From Roseococcus pinisoli (lineage in GTDB: Bacteria > Pseudomonadota > Alphaproteobacteria > Acetobacterales > Acetobacteraceae): DNA of 64,000 nucleotides. Shown here piece after piece: positions 56,288-64,000 of this stretch. Under the pieces are notes generated by a model that saw only the letters and a list, made by a program, of their open reading frames with translations, did not search any database and was not told where the DNA came from. Numbering within the stretch: position 1 is the stretch's first letter; each line of letters starts with the position of its first letter. Where the stretch lies: assembly GCF_018413645.1 (NCBI RefSeq), contig NZ_JAHCDA010000003.1, forward strand, positions 546,969 through 610,968, written 5' to 3'. Made by a program: the position numbers and the translations under genes.

Positions 56288-57874
56288 ATGAGACTGTTGC
56301 GGATGGCGGCCCTGGCCGCCGCGCTGACTGGTATTCTTGCCTCGGCCGGCATGGCGCGCACGGTGCGCTGGGCTGCCAGCGGCGATCCGAACACCATGGA
56401 TCCCCACAGTCAGAACGTGGGCACCGTCACCATGGTGTTGCAGCAGATCTACGACAGCATGATCCAGCGCAACCGGCAGCTCGGCCTCGAGCCGGGGTTG
56501 GCCGCGGCCTGGCGGCAGGAGGAACCGAACCGCTGGCGCTTCACGCTGCGGGAGGGCGTGCGCTTCCATGAGGGCGAGACCTTCACCAGCGACGACGTCG
56601 TCTTCAGCATCACCCGTGCCCTGGCCCCCACGAGCAACTTCGGCATCTTCGTCGACACCATCGATCGCGCCGTGGCGGTCGATGCGCTGACCGTCGACAT
56701 CATCACCAAGGCGCCGGACCCCATCCTGCCCAACAAGCTGGCCAGCGTGATGATGATGTCGCGCAGCTGGAGCGAGCGGAACAACGCCGCGCGCCCGCAG
56801 AACACGCGCCAGCGGGAGGAGATGTTCACCACCCGCAACACCAACGGCACGGGTGCCTATCGCCTCCAGTCGCGCGAGCCCGATGTGCGGACGGTGCTGG
56901 CGCGCAACACGGGCTGGTGGGGCTGGCAGGTGCCTACCAATAACGGGAACATCGACGAGATCGTCTTCCGGCCCATCGCCTCGGATGCCACGCGGATCGC
57001 GGCGCTGCTGTCGAACGAGATCGATTTCGTGCTGGACCCGCCGCTCCAGGACCTGCAGCGACTGCGCAGCCAGAACGCCCTGCGCGTGCTCGAAGGCCCG
57101 GAGGTGCGGACCGTCTTCCTCGCCATGGACACGGCGCGCGACGAGCTCCTTTATTCCAATGTCCAGGGCCGCAACCCCTTCCGGGACCTGCGCGTGCGGC
57201 AGGCGCTCTATCACGCGATCGACATCGCCGCGATCCATCGGACGACCATGCGCGGGCAGAGCGTGCCCACCGGGACCCTCTTCCCTGAGCAGGTGAATGG
57301 CTGGGCGCGCGAGGAGGATGTGCGCCTGCCCTTCGACGCGGCGCGGGCGCGGGCCCTGCTTACCGAGGCCGGCTATCCGAACGGCTTCGAGGTCACGCTC
57401 GACTGCCCGAACAATCGCTACATCAACGACGAGCAGATCTGCCAGGCGGTCGCGGCCATGTGGGCGCGGGTCGGCGTGCGGACGCGGGTGAACTCGCTGC
57501 CGCTCGGGCCCTTCTTCGCTAAGATCCAGCGCGACGACACCAGCCTCTATTTGCTGGGCTGGGGCGTGCCGACGCTGGACGCCCTCTATTCCTTCCAGTC
57601 GCTCATCGCCACGCGGAACGGGGCGCAGGGCGACGGCATCTGGAATTATGGCCGCTACTCCAATCCGCGCATGGACGAGCTGATCCAGCGCATGAAGGTG
57701 GAGACCGGCGACACCCGGATGGCCACCATCCGCGAGGCACTGCACCTGTATCGCGAGGACGTGCCGAGCATCCCGCTGCACCATCAGATGATCCCCTGGG
57801 CGCTGCGGTCGAACCTGCAGATCCCGCACATGGCCAACAACCAGCCCTATTTCCGATGGGCGGTGATGAACTGA
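56288..57874 (+). CDS. Peptide/nickel-type ABC transporter solute-binding protein (DppA-like)
   Basis: A 528-residue SBP_bac_5-family periplasmic receptor. The signal peptide (LLRMAALAAALTGILASAGMA) is followed by RTVRWAASGDPNTMDPHSQN. Family landmarks are WRFTLREGVRFHEGETFTSDDVVFSI near residue 80 and the RFRDLRVRQAL-like FRDLRVRQALYHAID near residue 300. ATG 56288 follows GGGGGACGAAAAGG. It precedes two permease and two ATPase genes in the same direction, making a full importer for oligopeptides or similar compounds. Confidence 0.93.
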   Translation: MRLLRMAALAAALTGILASAGMARTVRWAASGDPNTMDPHSQNVGTVTMVLQQIYDSMIQRNRQLGLEPGLAAAWRQEEPNRWRFTLREGVRFHEGETFTSDDVVFSITRALAPTSNFGIFVDTIDRAVAVDALTVDIITKAPDPILPNKLASVMMMSRSWSERNNAARPQNTRQREEMFTTRNTNGTGAYRLQSREPDVRTVLARNTGWWGWQVPTNNGNIDEIVFRPIASDATRIAALLSNEIDFVLDPPLQDLQRLRSQNALRVLEGPEVRTVFLAMDTARDELLYSNVQGRNPFRDLRVRQALYHAIDIAAIHRTTMRGQSVPTGTLFPEQVNGWAREEDVRLPFDAARARALLTEAGYPNGFEVTLDCPNNRYINDEQICQAVAAMWARVGVRTRVNSLPLGPFFAKIQRDDTSLYLLGWGVPTLDALYSFQSLIATRNGAQGDGIWNYGRYSNPRMDELIQRMKVETGDTRMATIREALHLYREDVPSIPLHHQMIPWALRSNLQIPHMANNQPYFRWAVMN

Positions 57875-57902
57875 TGCTCCGTCACCGCGAGGCCGCCGCC
57901 TG

Positions 57903-58883
57903 ATGTTCTCCTTCATCGTCTCGCGTATCCTCCAGGCCTTGCCGGTGATGTTCGTGGTCTCCCTGATCTCCTTCGCCATGTTCGCCTATGTGGGCGACCC
58001 GGTGGCGATCATGCTGGGGCAGGACTTCACGGAGGCGCAGCGGGTCGCGCTGGTGCGTGACCTCGGGTTGGACGAGCCCTTCTTCGTGCAGTTCGCGAAA
58101 TTCGTCGGCAATGCGATGCAGGGCGAGTTCGGGCTTTCCTATCGGCTCTCGCGGCCGGTCGCCGAGCTGATCGCCGAGCGCGCGCCCGCCACGCTGGAAC
58201 TGGCCTTCAGCGCCGCCCTCATCTCGCTGGCCGTGGGCGTGCCGATGGGCATCTACACCGGCCTCTTCCGCCATTCCTGGCTCAGCCGCTTCCTGCTGAC
58301 CTTCAGCCTGGTCGGCGTCTCCCTGCCGACCTTCCTCATCGGCATCCTGCTCATCCTGGTCTTCAGTGTCTGGCTGGGCTGGCTGCCCAGCTTCGGCCGT
58401 GGTGACGTGGTGCGGATCGGCTGGTGGAGCTCAGGCTTCTTCACTGTTTCGGGCCTCAAGGCGATGATCCTGCCGGCCATCACGCTCGGTCTGCTGCAGT
58501 TGACCCTGATCATGCGCCTGGTGCGCAGCGAGATGATGGAAGTGCTGCGGACGGACTACATCAAATTCGCCCGCGCCCGCGGCCTGCCCAATCGGGCGAT
58601 CTATTTCGGCCATGCGCTGAAGAACACGCTGGTGCCGGTGATCACCATCGCGGGCCTGCAGCTCGGCTCCATCATCGCCTTCGCCATCGTCACCGAGACG
58701 GTGTTCCAGTGGCCGGGCATGGGGCTGCTCTTCATCCAGAGCGTGGGCGCGGCCGATATTCCCGTCATGGCGGCCTATCTCATGCTGATCGCGGTCGTCT
58801 TCGTGACCATCAACCTGATCGTGGACCTGCTTTACTACGCGGTGGACCCGCGGCTGCGCACGGGCCGGGGGGCCGGGCACTGA
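57903..58883 (+). CDS. Peptide ABC transporter permease (DppB-like)
   Basis: A 326-residue inner-membrane permease with six helices. It opens FIVSRILQALPVMFVVSLISF, and the EAA loop is MEVLRTDYIKFARARGLPNRAIYF near residue 215. It ends TVDLLYYAVDPRLR-like (IVDLLYYAVDPRLR). It starts 28 bases after the receptor gene. A 16-codon frame begins at its own stop (TGATG at 58881-58885) before the second permease. Confidence 0.95.
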   Translation: MFSFIVSRILQALPVMFVVSLISFAMFAYVGDPVAIMLGQDFTEAQRVALVRDLGLDEPFFVQFAKFVGNAMQGEFGLSYRLSRPVAELIAERAPATLELAFSAALISLAVGVPMGIYTGLFRHSWLSRFLLTFSLVGVSLPTFLIGILLILVFSVWLGWLPSFGRGDVVRIGWWSSGFFTVSGLKAMILPAITLGLLQLTLIMRLVRSEMMEVLRTDYIKFARARGLPNRAIYFGHALKNTLVPVITIAGLQLGSIIAFAIVTETVFQWPGMGLLFIQSVGAADIPVMAAYLMLIAVVFVTINLIVDLLYYAVDPRLRTGRGAGH

Positions 58884-58929
58884 TGGCATCCCAGGACATG
58901 GCGGTGCGCTTCCGCAGGGGAGGCGCCCG

Positions 58930-59832
58930 GTGAAGGCCTTCTTCGATTCCGACATCTGGTGGAGCTTCACCCGATCGCCCGTCGTGGTGCTCTCGGCGAT
59001 CGTCGCGCTCGTCTGCATCATCGGCGCTGTCTTCTCGCCGCTGATCGCGCCGCATAATCCCTTCGATCTCGCCTCCCTCCAGCTGATGGACGCCTTCAAG
59101 CCGCCCTCCTGGGAGGCCGAGGGCGATCCCCTCTACCTGCTCGGCACCGACGACCAGGGGCGGGACATGCTCTCCGCCATCATGTTCGGCGCGCGCGTCT
59201 CGCTGATGGTGGGCTTCTGCGCGGTGATCTTCTCGACCGTGGTCGGCGTCACGGTGGGGCTGGTCGCGGGCTATATGGGAGGCAAGGTGGACGCGCTGCT
59301 GATGCGCATCGCCGATATCCAGCTGACCTTTCCCTCGATCCTCGTGGCGCTGCTGGTGGACGGCGTGGTCCGCGCCGCCGTGCCGCGCGAGGTGCACGAC
59401 CAGATCGCGCTCTTCGTCGTGATCTTCGCGATCGGCATCTCCAACTGGCCGCAATTCGCCCGGACGGTGCGCGGCTCCACGCTGGTGGAACGCAACAAGG
59501 AATATGTGCAGGCGGCCCGGGTGATCGGGCTTTCGCCGCTGCGGATCATGCGCAGCCACGTGCTGCCCAACGTCATGTCGCCGGTGCTGGTGATCGCGAC
59601 GCTGAACCTGAGCTTCGCGATCCTGGCCGAGGCCACGCTCTCCTTCCTCGGCGTCGGCGTGCCGCCGACGCAGCCCTCACTCGGCACGCTTATCCGCATC
59701 GGCAACGACTTCCTGTTCAGCGGCGAGTGGTGGATCGCGATCTTCCCGGGCATCGCGCTGATCGTGATGGTGCTCTCCGTCAACCTGCTGGGCGATTGGC
59801 TGCGCGACGCCCTCAACCCGAAGCTCCGCTGA
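58930..59832 (+). CDS. Peptide ABC transporter permease (DppC-like)
   Basis: A 300-residue permease partner with an N-terminal helix (FTRSPVVVLSAIVALVCIIGAVF) and the DppC landmark GTDDQGRDMLSAIMFGARVSL near residue 73, and EAA loop ERNKEYVQAARVIGL near residue 190. GTG 58930 is chosen because GGGGAGG lies five to six bases upstream. It overlaps the stop of a 16-codon frame (58883-58933). DppC proteins often have a longer cytoplasmic N-terminus, so a lost or shifted extension is possible. Confidence 0.93.
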   Translation: MKAFFDSDIWWSFTRSPVVVLSAIVALVCIIGAVFSPLIAPHNPFDLASLQLMDAFKPPSWEAEGDPLYLLGTDDQGRDMLSAIMFGARVSLMVGFCAVIFSTVVGVTVGLVAGYMGGKVDALLMRIADIQLTFPSILVALLVDGVVRAAVPREVHDQIALFVVIFAIGISNWPQFARTVRGSTLVERNKEYVQAARVIGLSPLRIMRSHVLPNVMSPVLVIATLNLSFAILAEATLSFLGVGVPPTQPSLGTLIRIGNDFLFSGEWWIAIFPGIALIVMVLSVNLLGDWLRDALNPKLR

Positions 59833-59833
59833 C

Positions 59834-60805
59834 ATGTCGCTGCTGCAAGTGAAGAATCTGCGCGTCGAATTCCCCACGCGGCGCGGGACATTGGTGGCGC
59901 TGGACGACGTCTCCTTCGAGATCGCGCCGGGCGAGGTGCTGGGCGTTGTCGGCGAGAGCGGTGCCGGGAAGTCGATGACGGGCGCGGCCATCATCGGGCT
60001 GCTGGAGCCGCCGGGCCGCATCGCCTCAGGCGAAATTCTTCTCGAGGGGCGCCGCATCGACAACCTGCCCTACGAGAAGATGCGCCGCATCCGCGGGCGC
60101 GAGATCGGCACCATCTTCCAGGACCCGTTGACCACGCTGAACCCGCTCTACACCATCGGCAGGCAGCTGGTGGAGACCATCACCACGCACCTGCCGGTGG
60201 GCCCGGGCGAGGCGCGGGAAAAAGCGATCGGCTGGCTGGAGCTGGTCGGCATCCCCGCCGCGCGCGAGCGCATCGACAGCTATCCCCACGAATTCTCGGG
60301 CGGCATGCGCCAGCGCGTCGTCATCGCGTTGGCCCTTTGCGCCGAGCCCAAGCTCATCGTGGCCGACGAGCCCACCACGGCGCTGGACGTCTCCATCCAG
60401 GCGCAGGTCATCGCCATGCTGAAGACCCTCGCGCGGGAGAAGGGGACGGCCATGATGCTGGTGACGCACGACATGGGCGTCATCGCCGAGACGGCCGACC
60501 GCGTGGCCGTGATGTATGCCGGCCGCATCAGCGAGATCGGGCCCGTGCGCCAGCTGGTGCGCCATGCGCGGCATCCCTATTCGCAGGGGTTGATGGGCTC
60601 CATCCCGCCACTCGACCGGCGCGTGGAGAGGCTCCAGCAGATCGACGGCGCCATGCCGCGGCTTTCCGCCATCCCAAGGGGCTGCGCCTTCAACCCGCGC
60701 TGCCCCCGAGTCTTCGACCGCTGCCTCGTCGAGCGGCCGGAGCTCATGGATGCCGGAACCACCCGCGCCTCCTGCTGGCTCTACGCCGAGGGCGCGCCGG
60801 CATGA
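59834..60805 (+). CDS. Peptide ABC transporter ATPase (DppD-like)
   Basis: A 323-residue ATPase with Walker A GESGAGKS (residues 40-47), Q-loop FQDPLTTLNPLYTIG, signature FSGGMRQRVVIALAL and Walker B LIVADEPTTALDV. The C-terminal oligopeptide/dipeptide extension has GCAFNPRCPRVFDRC, which in the family can hold a [4Fe-4S] cluster. It begins one base after the DppC-like stop and overlaps the next ATPase gene by 4 bases. Confidence 0.95.
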   Translation: MSLLQVKNLRVEFPTRRGTLVALDDVSFEIAPGEVLGVVGESGAGKSMTGAAIIGLLEPPGRIASGEILLEGRRIDNLPYEKMRRIRGREIGTIFQDPLTTLNPLYTIGRQLVETITTHLPVGPGEAREKAIGWLELVGIPAARERIDSYPHEFSGGMRQRVVIALALCAEPKLIVADEPTTALDVSIQAQVIAMLKTLAREKGTAMMLVTHDMGVIAETADRVAVMYAGRISEIGPVRQLVRHARHPYSQGLMGSIPPLDRRVERLQQIDGAMPRLSAIPRGCAFNPRCPRVFDRCLVERPELMDAGTTRASCWLYAEGAPA

Positions 60806-61791
60806 GCGCCGGACCGATGCTCGAGGTGCAGAACGTCGCGCGGCATTTCGATGTCTCGAAGCCGGTGCTCCAGCGGCTGATCGCCCGGGAGGGCCGCCGC
60901 ACCCTGCGCGCGGTGGACGGCATTTCCTTCGATATCCCGACCGGCACGACGCTGAGCCTTGTGGGAGAATCCGGCTGCGGAAAATCCACCGTCGCCCGCC
61001 TCGTCGTCGGCCTCTACGGCCCAAGCTTCGGCAAGGTGCTCTTCGACGGGCAGGACCTCGCAAAGGCGCGGGCGGATTCCGCGCAGCGCAGCCGCATGCA
61101 GATGATCTTCCAGGATCCCTATGCCTCGCTGAACCCGCGCTGGCGGGTGGTCGACATCGTGGCCGAGCCGATCCGCGCCTTCCGGCTGCTGAAGGGCAAG
61201 AAGGCCATTCTCGCCCGCGTCGGCGAATTGCTCACCCAGGTGGGCCTCTCGCCGCTGGACGGTCAGAAATATCCGCACGAATTCTCGGGCGGCCAGCGCC
61301 AGCGCATCTCCATCGCCCGCGCGCTGAGCTCCAACCCGGAATTCCTGGTCTGCGACGAGCCAACCTCCGCGCTCGATGTCTCGGTGCAGGCGCAGATCCT
61401 GAACCTGATGAAAGAGCTGCAGCAGCGGCTGGGCCTCACCTACCTCTTCATCAGCCATAACCTCGCCGTTGTGCGGCAGGTCAGCGACCGCATCGGGGTC
61501 ATGTACCTGGGCAAGCTGGTGGAGCTCGCGCCGGCGGAATCGCTCTTCGAACGGCCGCGCCATCCGTATACGCGGGCCCTGATGGAGGCGATTCCCGATC
61601 TGGAGATGACGGGCCGTCAGCGCATCCCCGTGGGCGGCGAGGTTCCGAGCCCGATCTCGCCCCCGCCCGGATGCACCTTCCATCCGCGCTGCCCGCTCGC
61701 CAACGACCGCTGCCGCGTGGAGGTGCCCGTGATGAAAGCGGCCCTGGACGGGATGGTGGCATGCCATGCCGTCGAGGAAGAGCGGGACTGA
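60802..61791 (+). CDS. Peptide ABC transporter ATPase (DppF-like)
   Basis: A 329-residue second ATPase with Walker A GESGCGKS (residues 55-62), Q-loop FQDPYASLNPRWRV, signature FSGGQRQRISIARAL and Walker B LVCDEPTSALDV. The C-terminal GCTFHPRCPLANDRC cysteines are present. An insertion after residue 18 (SKPVLQRLIAREGRR) sits before the core. ATG 60802 overlaps the DppD-like stop. It closes the five-gene importer. Confidence 0.95.
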   Translation: MSAGPMLEVQNVARHFDVSKPVLQRLIAREGRRTLRAVDGISFDIPTGTTLSLVGESGCGKSTVARLVVGLYGPSFGKVLFDGQDLAKARADSAQRSRMQMIFQDPYASLNPRWRVVDIVAEPIRAFRLLKGKKAILARVGELLTQVGLSPLDGQKYPHEFSGGQRQRISIARALSSNPEFLVCDEPTSALDVSVQAQILNLMKELQQRLGLTYLFISHNLAVVRQVSDRIGVMYLGKLVELAPAESLFERPRHPYTRALMEAIPDLEMTGRQRIPVGGEVPSPISPPPGCTFHPRCPLANDRCRVEVPVMKAALDGMVACHAVEEERD

Positions 61792-61913
61792 CAGCCCATC
61801 GGAAAGTGGCAGCGTCCCGCCTAAAAGCCCGCGGCGGGTCGACATAACATTATACGGCGGTTTATCCCTCGCCGCTCAAGGGAGCCGTTGCTCCCCATGA
61901 AGGGAAGAACTTG

Positions 61914-62885
61914 ATGAAACGCCGCGATCTGGCGCGTGGCCTCGTTGCCGCGCCCCTCCTGTCCACCATGGCGACCGCCCAGACCACCTGGAACCCAGAC
62001 CGCCCCGTCCGCTTTGTCGTCGGCTTCGCCGCCGGCGGCAGCACCGACACCTCGGGCCGCGTGGTCGCGGAAGCGATCTCCGGCGCGCTGGGTCAGCCCG
62101 TCGTGGTGGAGAACCGGGTCGGCGCCTCGGGTAACATCGGCTCTGAATTCGTCGCCCGCAGCGCGCCGGACGGCCAGACCTTCATCGTGGCCTCGGTCGG
62201 CACGCATGCGACGAACCAGTTCCTGTTCCGCAACATGGGCTTCCATGTCATCCGGGACTTCACGCCGGTCTCGCTCGTGGTGATCAGCGGCGCGCTGATG
62301 GCGATCCACCCCTCGGTGCCCGCGCAGAACCTCGCGGAGTTCATCGCCTACGCGAAGGCCAATCCGGGCAAGCTGAACATGGGCACCAGCGGCCCGGGCA
62401 GCACGCAGCACTTCGCCGGCGCGCTCTTCGAGCAGAAGGCGGGCGTCCAGTTCACGCATGTCCCCTATCGCGGCGGCGCCCCGGCGATGTCCGACCTCAT
62501 CGCGGGCCGGCTCGACGTGATCTTCGCGCCGCTGCCGGAGGTGCTGCCCTTCGTGCAGTCCGGCCAGGTGCGTCCGCTGGGCGTCACGCGGCCCGAGCGC
62601 ATGCCGGCGGTGCCGAACCTACCCGCGATCGCGGAGACCGTTCCCGGCTACGACTTCAGCGGCTGGATCGGCATCTTCGGCCCGGCTGGCCTGCCGCAGC
62701 CGATCGTGCAGCGCGTTTCCGCGGCGATCGCCGAGGCGGTGCGCAAGCCCCAGACCCAGGCGCGGCTGGAGCAGCTGGGCTACATCCCCGTCGGCGGCAC
62801 GGCGGAGGCCCTCGCTGAGCGTCAGCGGGTCGACTACGCGCTGATGGAAGAGCTCGTCCGCGTCACGGGCGCCACCGCGGAGTAA
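61914..62885 (+). CDS. Bug/TctC-type tripartite tricarboxylate solute-binding protein
   Basis: A 323-residue periplasmic binding protein, the third of its type in the window. The signal (KRRDLARGLVAAPLLSTMATAQ) is Tat-like; the mature part starts RPVRFVVGFAAGGSTDTSGR and has the ENRVGASGNIGSEF loop. ATG 61914 follows AAGGGAAGAACTTG. It starts 122 bases after the Dpp-like operon without a clear terminator between, and it lacks tctAB partners nearby. Confidence 0.92.
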   Translation: MKRRDLARGLVAAPLLSTMATAQTTWNPDRPVRFVVGFAAGGSTDTSGRVVAEAISGALGQPVVVENRVGASGNIGSEFVARSAPDGQTFIVASVGTHATNQFLFRNMGFHVIRDFTPVSLVVISGALMAIHPSVPAQNLAEFIAYAKANPGKLNMGTSGPGSTQHFAGALFEQKAGVQFTHVPYRGGAPAMSDLIAGRLDVIFAPLPEVLPFVQSGQVRPLGVTRPERMPAVPNLPAIAETVPGYDFSGWIGIFGPAGLPQPIVQRVSAAIAEAVRKPQTQARLEQLGYIPVGGTAEALAERQRVDYALMEELVRVTGATAE

Positions 62886-62933
62886 AGAGGTTTGGGGCTT
62901 CGCTTTCCGGCGAGGCCCGATGCCAGAGACGAA

Positions 62934-62970
62934 AACGGGGCCGTGGCGATGGGTTCGCCACGGCCCCGTT
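62934..62970. terminator. Strong bidirectional terminator between Bug and YpfJ-like genes
   Basis: AACGGGGCCGTGGCG (62934-62948), a 7-base loop, CGCCACGGCCCCGTT (62956-62970): a perfect 15-bp inverted repeat. On the plus strand GCTTTTG follows; on the minus strand TTTTCGTC overlaps and follows the stem. It lies in the 102-base gap between two convergent genes. Confidence 0.8.
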
Positions 62971-62987
62971 GCTTTTGCGGCGTCAGC

Positions 62988-63887
62988 TTACCGCCGGTTG
63001 ATGCAGGCGCCCGCGTCCTGCGCGGCCATCCCGGTCTTGAAGGCCTGCACGCGCTGGGCGCTGCTGCCATGGGTGAAGCTCTCGGGCACCACCTGGCCGC
63101 GACCGCCGCGGGATTGGAGCCGGTCGTCGCCCACCGCCGCCGCCGCGGCCATTCCCTCTTCGATGTCGCCGTCTTCCAGGATATTGCGCATCTCGTTCGC
63201 GCGCCGGGCCCAGAAGCCCGCCAGGCAATCGGCCATCAGCTCCGTCCGGACCGAGATGACATTGGCGTCCCGCTGGCTCGACTGCCGCTGCGCCTGCTGG
63301 TTCCGCGACAGGATGCCGAGCTGGTTCTGCACGTGGTGCCCGATCTCATGGGCCACGACATAGGCCTGCGCGAAGTCGCCCGGCGCGCCCAGCCGCTGCG
63401 ACATTTCCCGGAAGAAGCTGAGATCGAGGTAAACGCGCTGGTCGTTCGGGCAGTAGAAGGGCCCCATCGCCGATTGCGCCACGCCGCAGCCCGACTGCAC
63501 ACCGCCCGAGAAGAGGACGAGCCGGGGGGCGACATATTGCCGCCCGGCGCGCCGGAATTCGGCGGTCCAGACGTCCTCGGTGCTGGCGAGCACGCGGCTG
63601 ACGAAGCGGACCGAGGGATCGGTGGCCGGGTCGCCCGGCGCGCGCGCCTGCTGCTGCGGTTCTTCCTGGTAGCTGGAGCCCGGCATGCCGCCGCCTTCCA
63701 GCTGGCCCAGGATCACGCCGGGATCGACGCCCATGAGCAGGGAGATGACGATGACGGCCACCAGGCCGAGGCCGCCGATCCCGCCGGCCCCGCCGATGGA
63801 GATGCCGCCGCCCCGGCCGCCACCAAGGCCGCCGCCTCCGCGACGATCCTCGACGTTCGCGCTTTCGCGCTCATTGTCCATCCGCAC
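62988..63887 (-). CDS. Neutral zinc metallopeptidase (YpfJ family)
   Basis: A 299-residue predicted membrane-anchored zinc peptidase. The zinc motif is HEIGHH in AYVVAHEIGHHVQNQL near residue 180; RTELMADCLAGFWA provides the third ligand region. The N-terminus is Gly-rich (residues 17-42) and leads to one helix (LGLVAVIVISLLMGV), as usual in the family. It is probably periplasmic beyond the anchor. The substrate is unknown. It lies 19 bases after the thiolase gene on the same strand. Confidence 0.9.
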   Translation of the reverse strand: MRMDNERESANVEDRRGGGGLGGGRGGGISIGGAGGIGGLGLVAVIVISLLMGVDPGVILGQLEGGGMPGSSYQEEPQQQARAPGDPATDPSVRFVSRVLASTEDVWTAEFRRAGRQYVAPRLVLFSGGVQSGCGVAQSAMGPFYCPNDQRVYLDLSFFREMSQRLGAPGDFAQAYVVAHEIGHHVQNQLGILSRNQQAQRQSSQRDANVISVRTELMADCLAGFWARRANEMRNILEDGDIEEGMAAAAAVGDDRLQSRGGRGQVVPESFTHGSSAQRVQAFKTGMAAQDAGACINRR

Positions 63888-63906
63888 GGTGCAGGTCCTC
63901 CGCGCG

Positions 63907-64000
63907 TTACGCGCGTTCGAGAATGCTCACATAATTGGCGACGGCCGCTCCCCCCATGTTGAACACGCCGGCCCGGTCGGCCTTGGGAAGCTGCATGTCG
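63907..64000 (-). CDS. Thiolase family acetyl-CoA acetyltransferase, last 30 codons
   Basis: The minus-strand frame entering at the right edge ends with FNMGGAAVANYVSILERA and stop TTA at 63907-63909 (TAA). This GGAAVANYVSIL ending is typical of thiolase/SCP2-type acetyl-CoA acetyltransferases, which condense or cleave acyl-CoA. The rest of the gene is outside the window, so identity rests on this short tail. Confidence 0.6.
   Translation of the reverse strand, partial: DMQLPKADRAGVFNMGGAAVANYVSILERA

Overview
The window comes from a high-GC alphaproteobacterium. The gene order lon-hupB-tRNA-nuoA to nuoN, the recG/sdhE/mfd cluster, the INS-less ProS and the presence of RNase J and MmcB all fit this class. 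Three solitary Bug/TctC-type binding proteins suggest an Acetobacteraceae member (Roseomonas-like); that family-level placement is inference. I see no rRNA operon, insertion sequence, integrase or CRISPR array. About 60 protein genes and two tRNA genes are supported.

Layout. 1-2491: the 3' part of lon and hupB, with a cluster of GANTC sites upstream of hupB. 2749-2968: tRNA-Val(UAC) and tRNA-Asp(GUC). 3259-17450: a complete 14-gene complex I operon in the order nuoA to nuoN, with nuoC and nuoD separate. It runs without a break into birA, coaX and rnj, then a DUF1467 protein, a structured intergenic region (21010-21393, small-RNA candidate), proS, lolC and lolD. 24677-29674: a lineage-variable block (DMT permease, Bug receptor, aldehyde dehydrogenase, OprB-like porin) that separates lolD from dnaE. 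29841-33323: dnaE. 33339-41677: small housekeeping and accessory genes, namely a DUF900 hydrolase, a RidA protein, a sugar-nucleotide SDR plus a DegT aminotransferase, a YnfA-like protein, a zincin, a PCD dehydratase, mmcB, a glutathione transferase gene broken by an in-frame TAA, an M20 amidohydrolase and panC. 41738-47697: a second Bug gene, then a tightly coupled minus-strand operon of a Gld-like ABC system with a DUF4340 protein and a Nudix hydrolase. 47762-53647: recG, sdhE and mfd. 53691-56243: lipid A deacylase (PagL-like), a DsbA-family protein and an AI-2E family permease. 56288-61791: a complete Dpp/Opp-type peptide ABC importer. 61914-64000: a third Bug gene, a YpfJ-type zinc metallopeptidase and the last codons of a thiolase gene.

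How the genes work together. Complex I builds the proton gradient. birA, coaX and panC serve biotin attachment and CoA synthesis. recG and mfd serve fork rescue and transcription-coupled repair. lolC/lolD, pagL and the porin shape the outer membrane. Bug proteins, the Dpp system and the DMT permease handle uptake or efflux of small molecules.

The least explained pieces are the GldA/F/G-like + DUF4340 + Nudix operon (42766-47697), the structured RNA-like region at 21010-21393, the SDR that lacks the canonical catalytic Tyr, the GANTC-containing sites before hupB and before the SDR gene, and several perfect inverted repeats outside genes.
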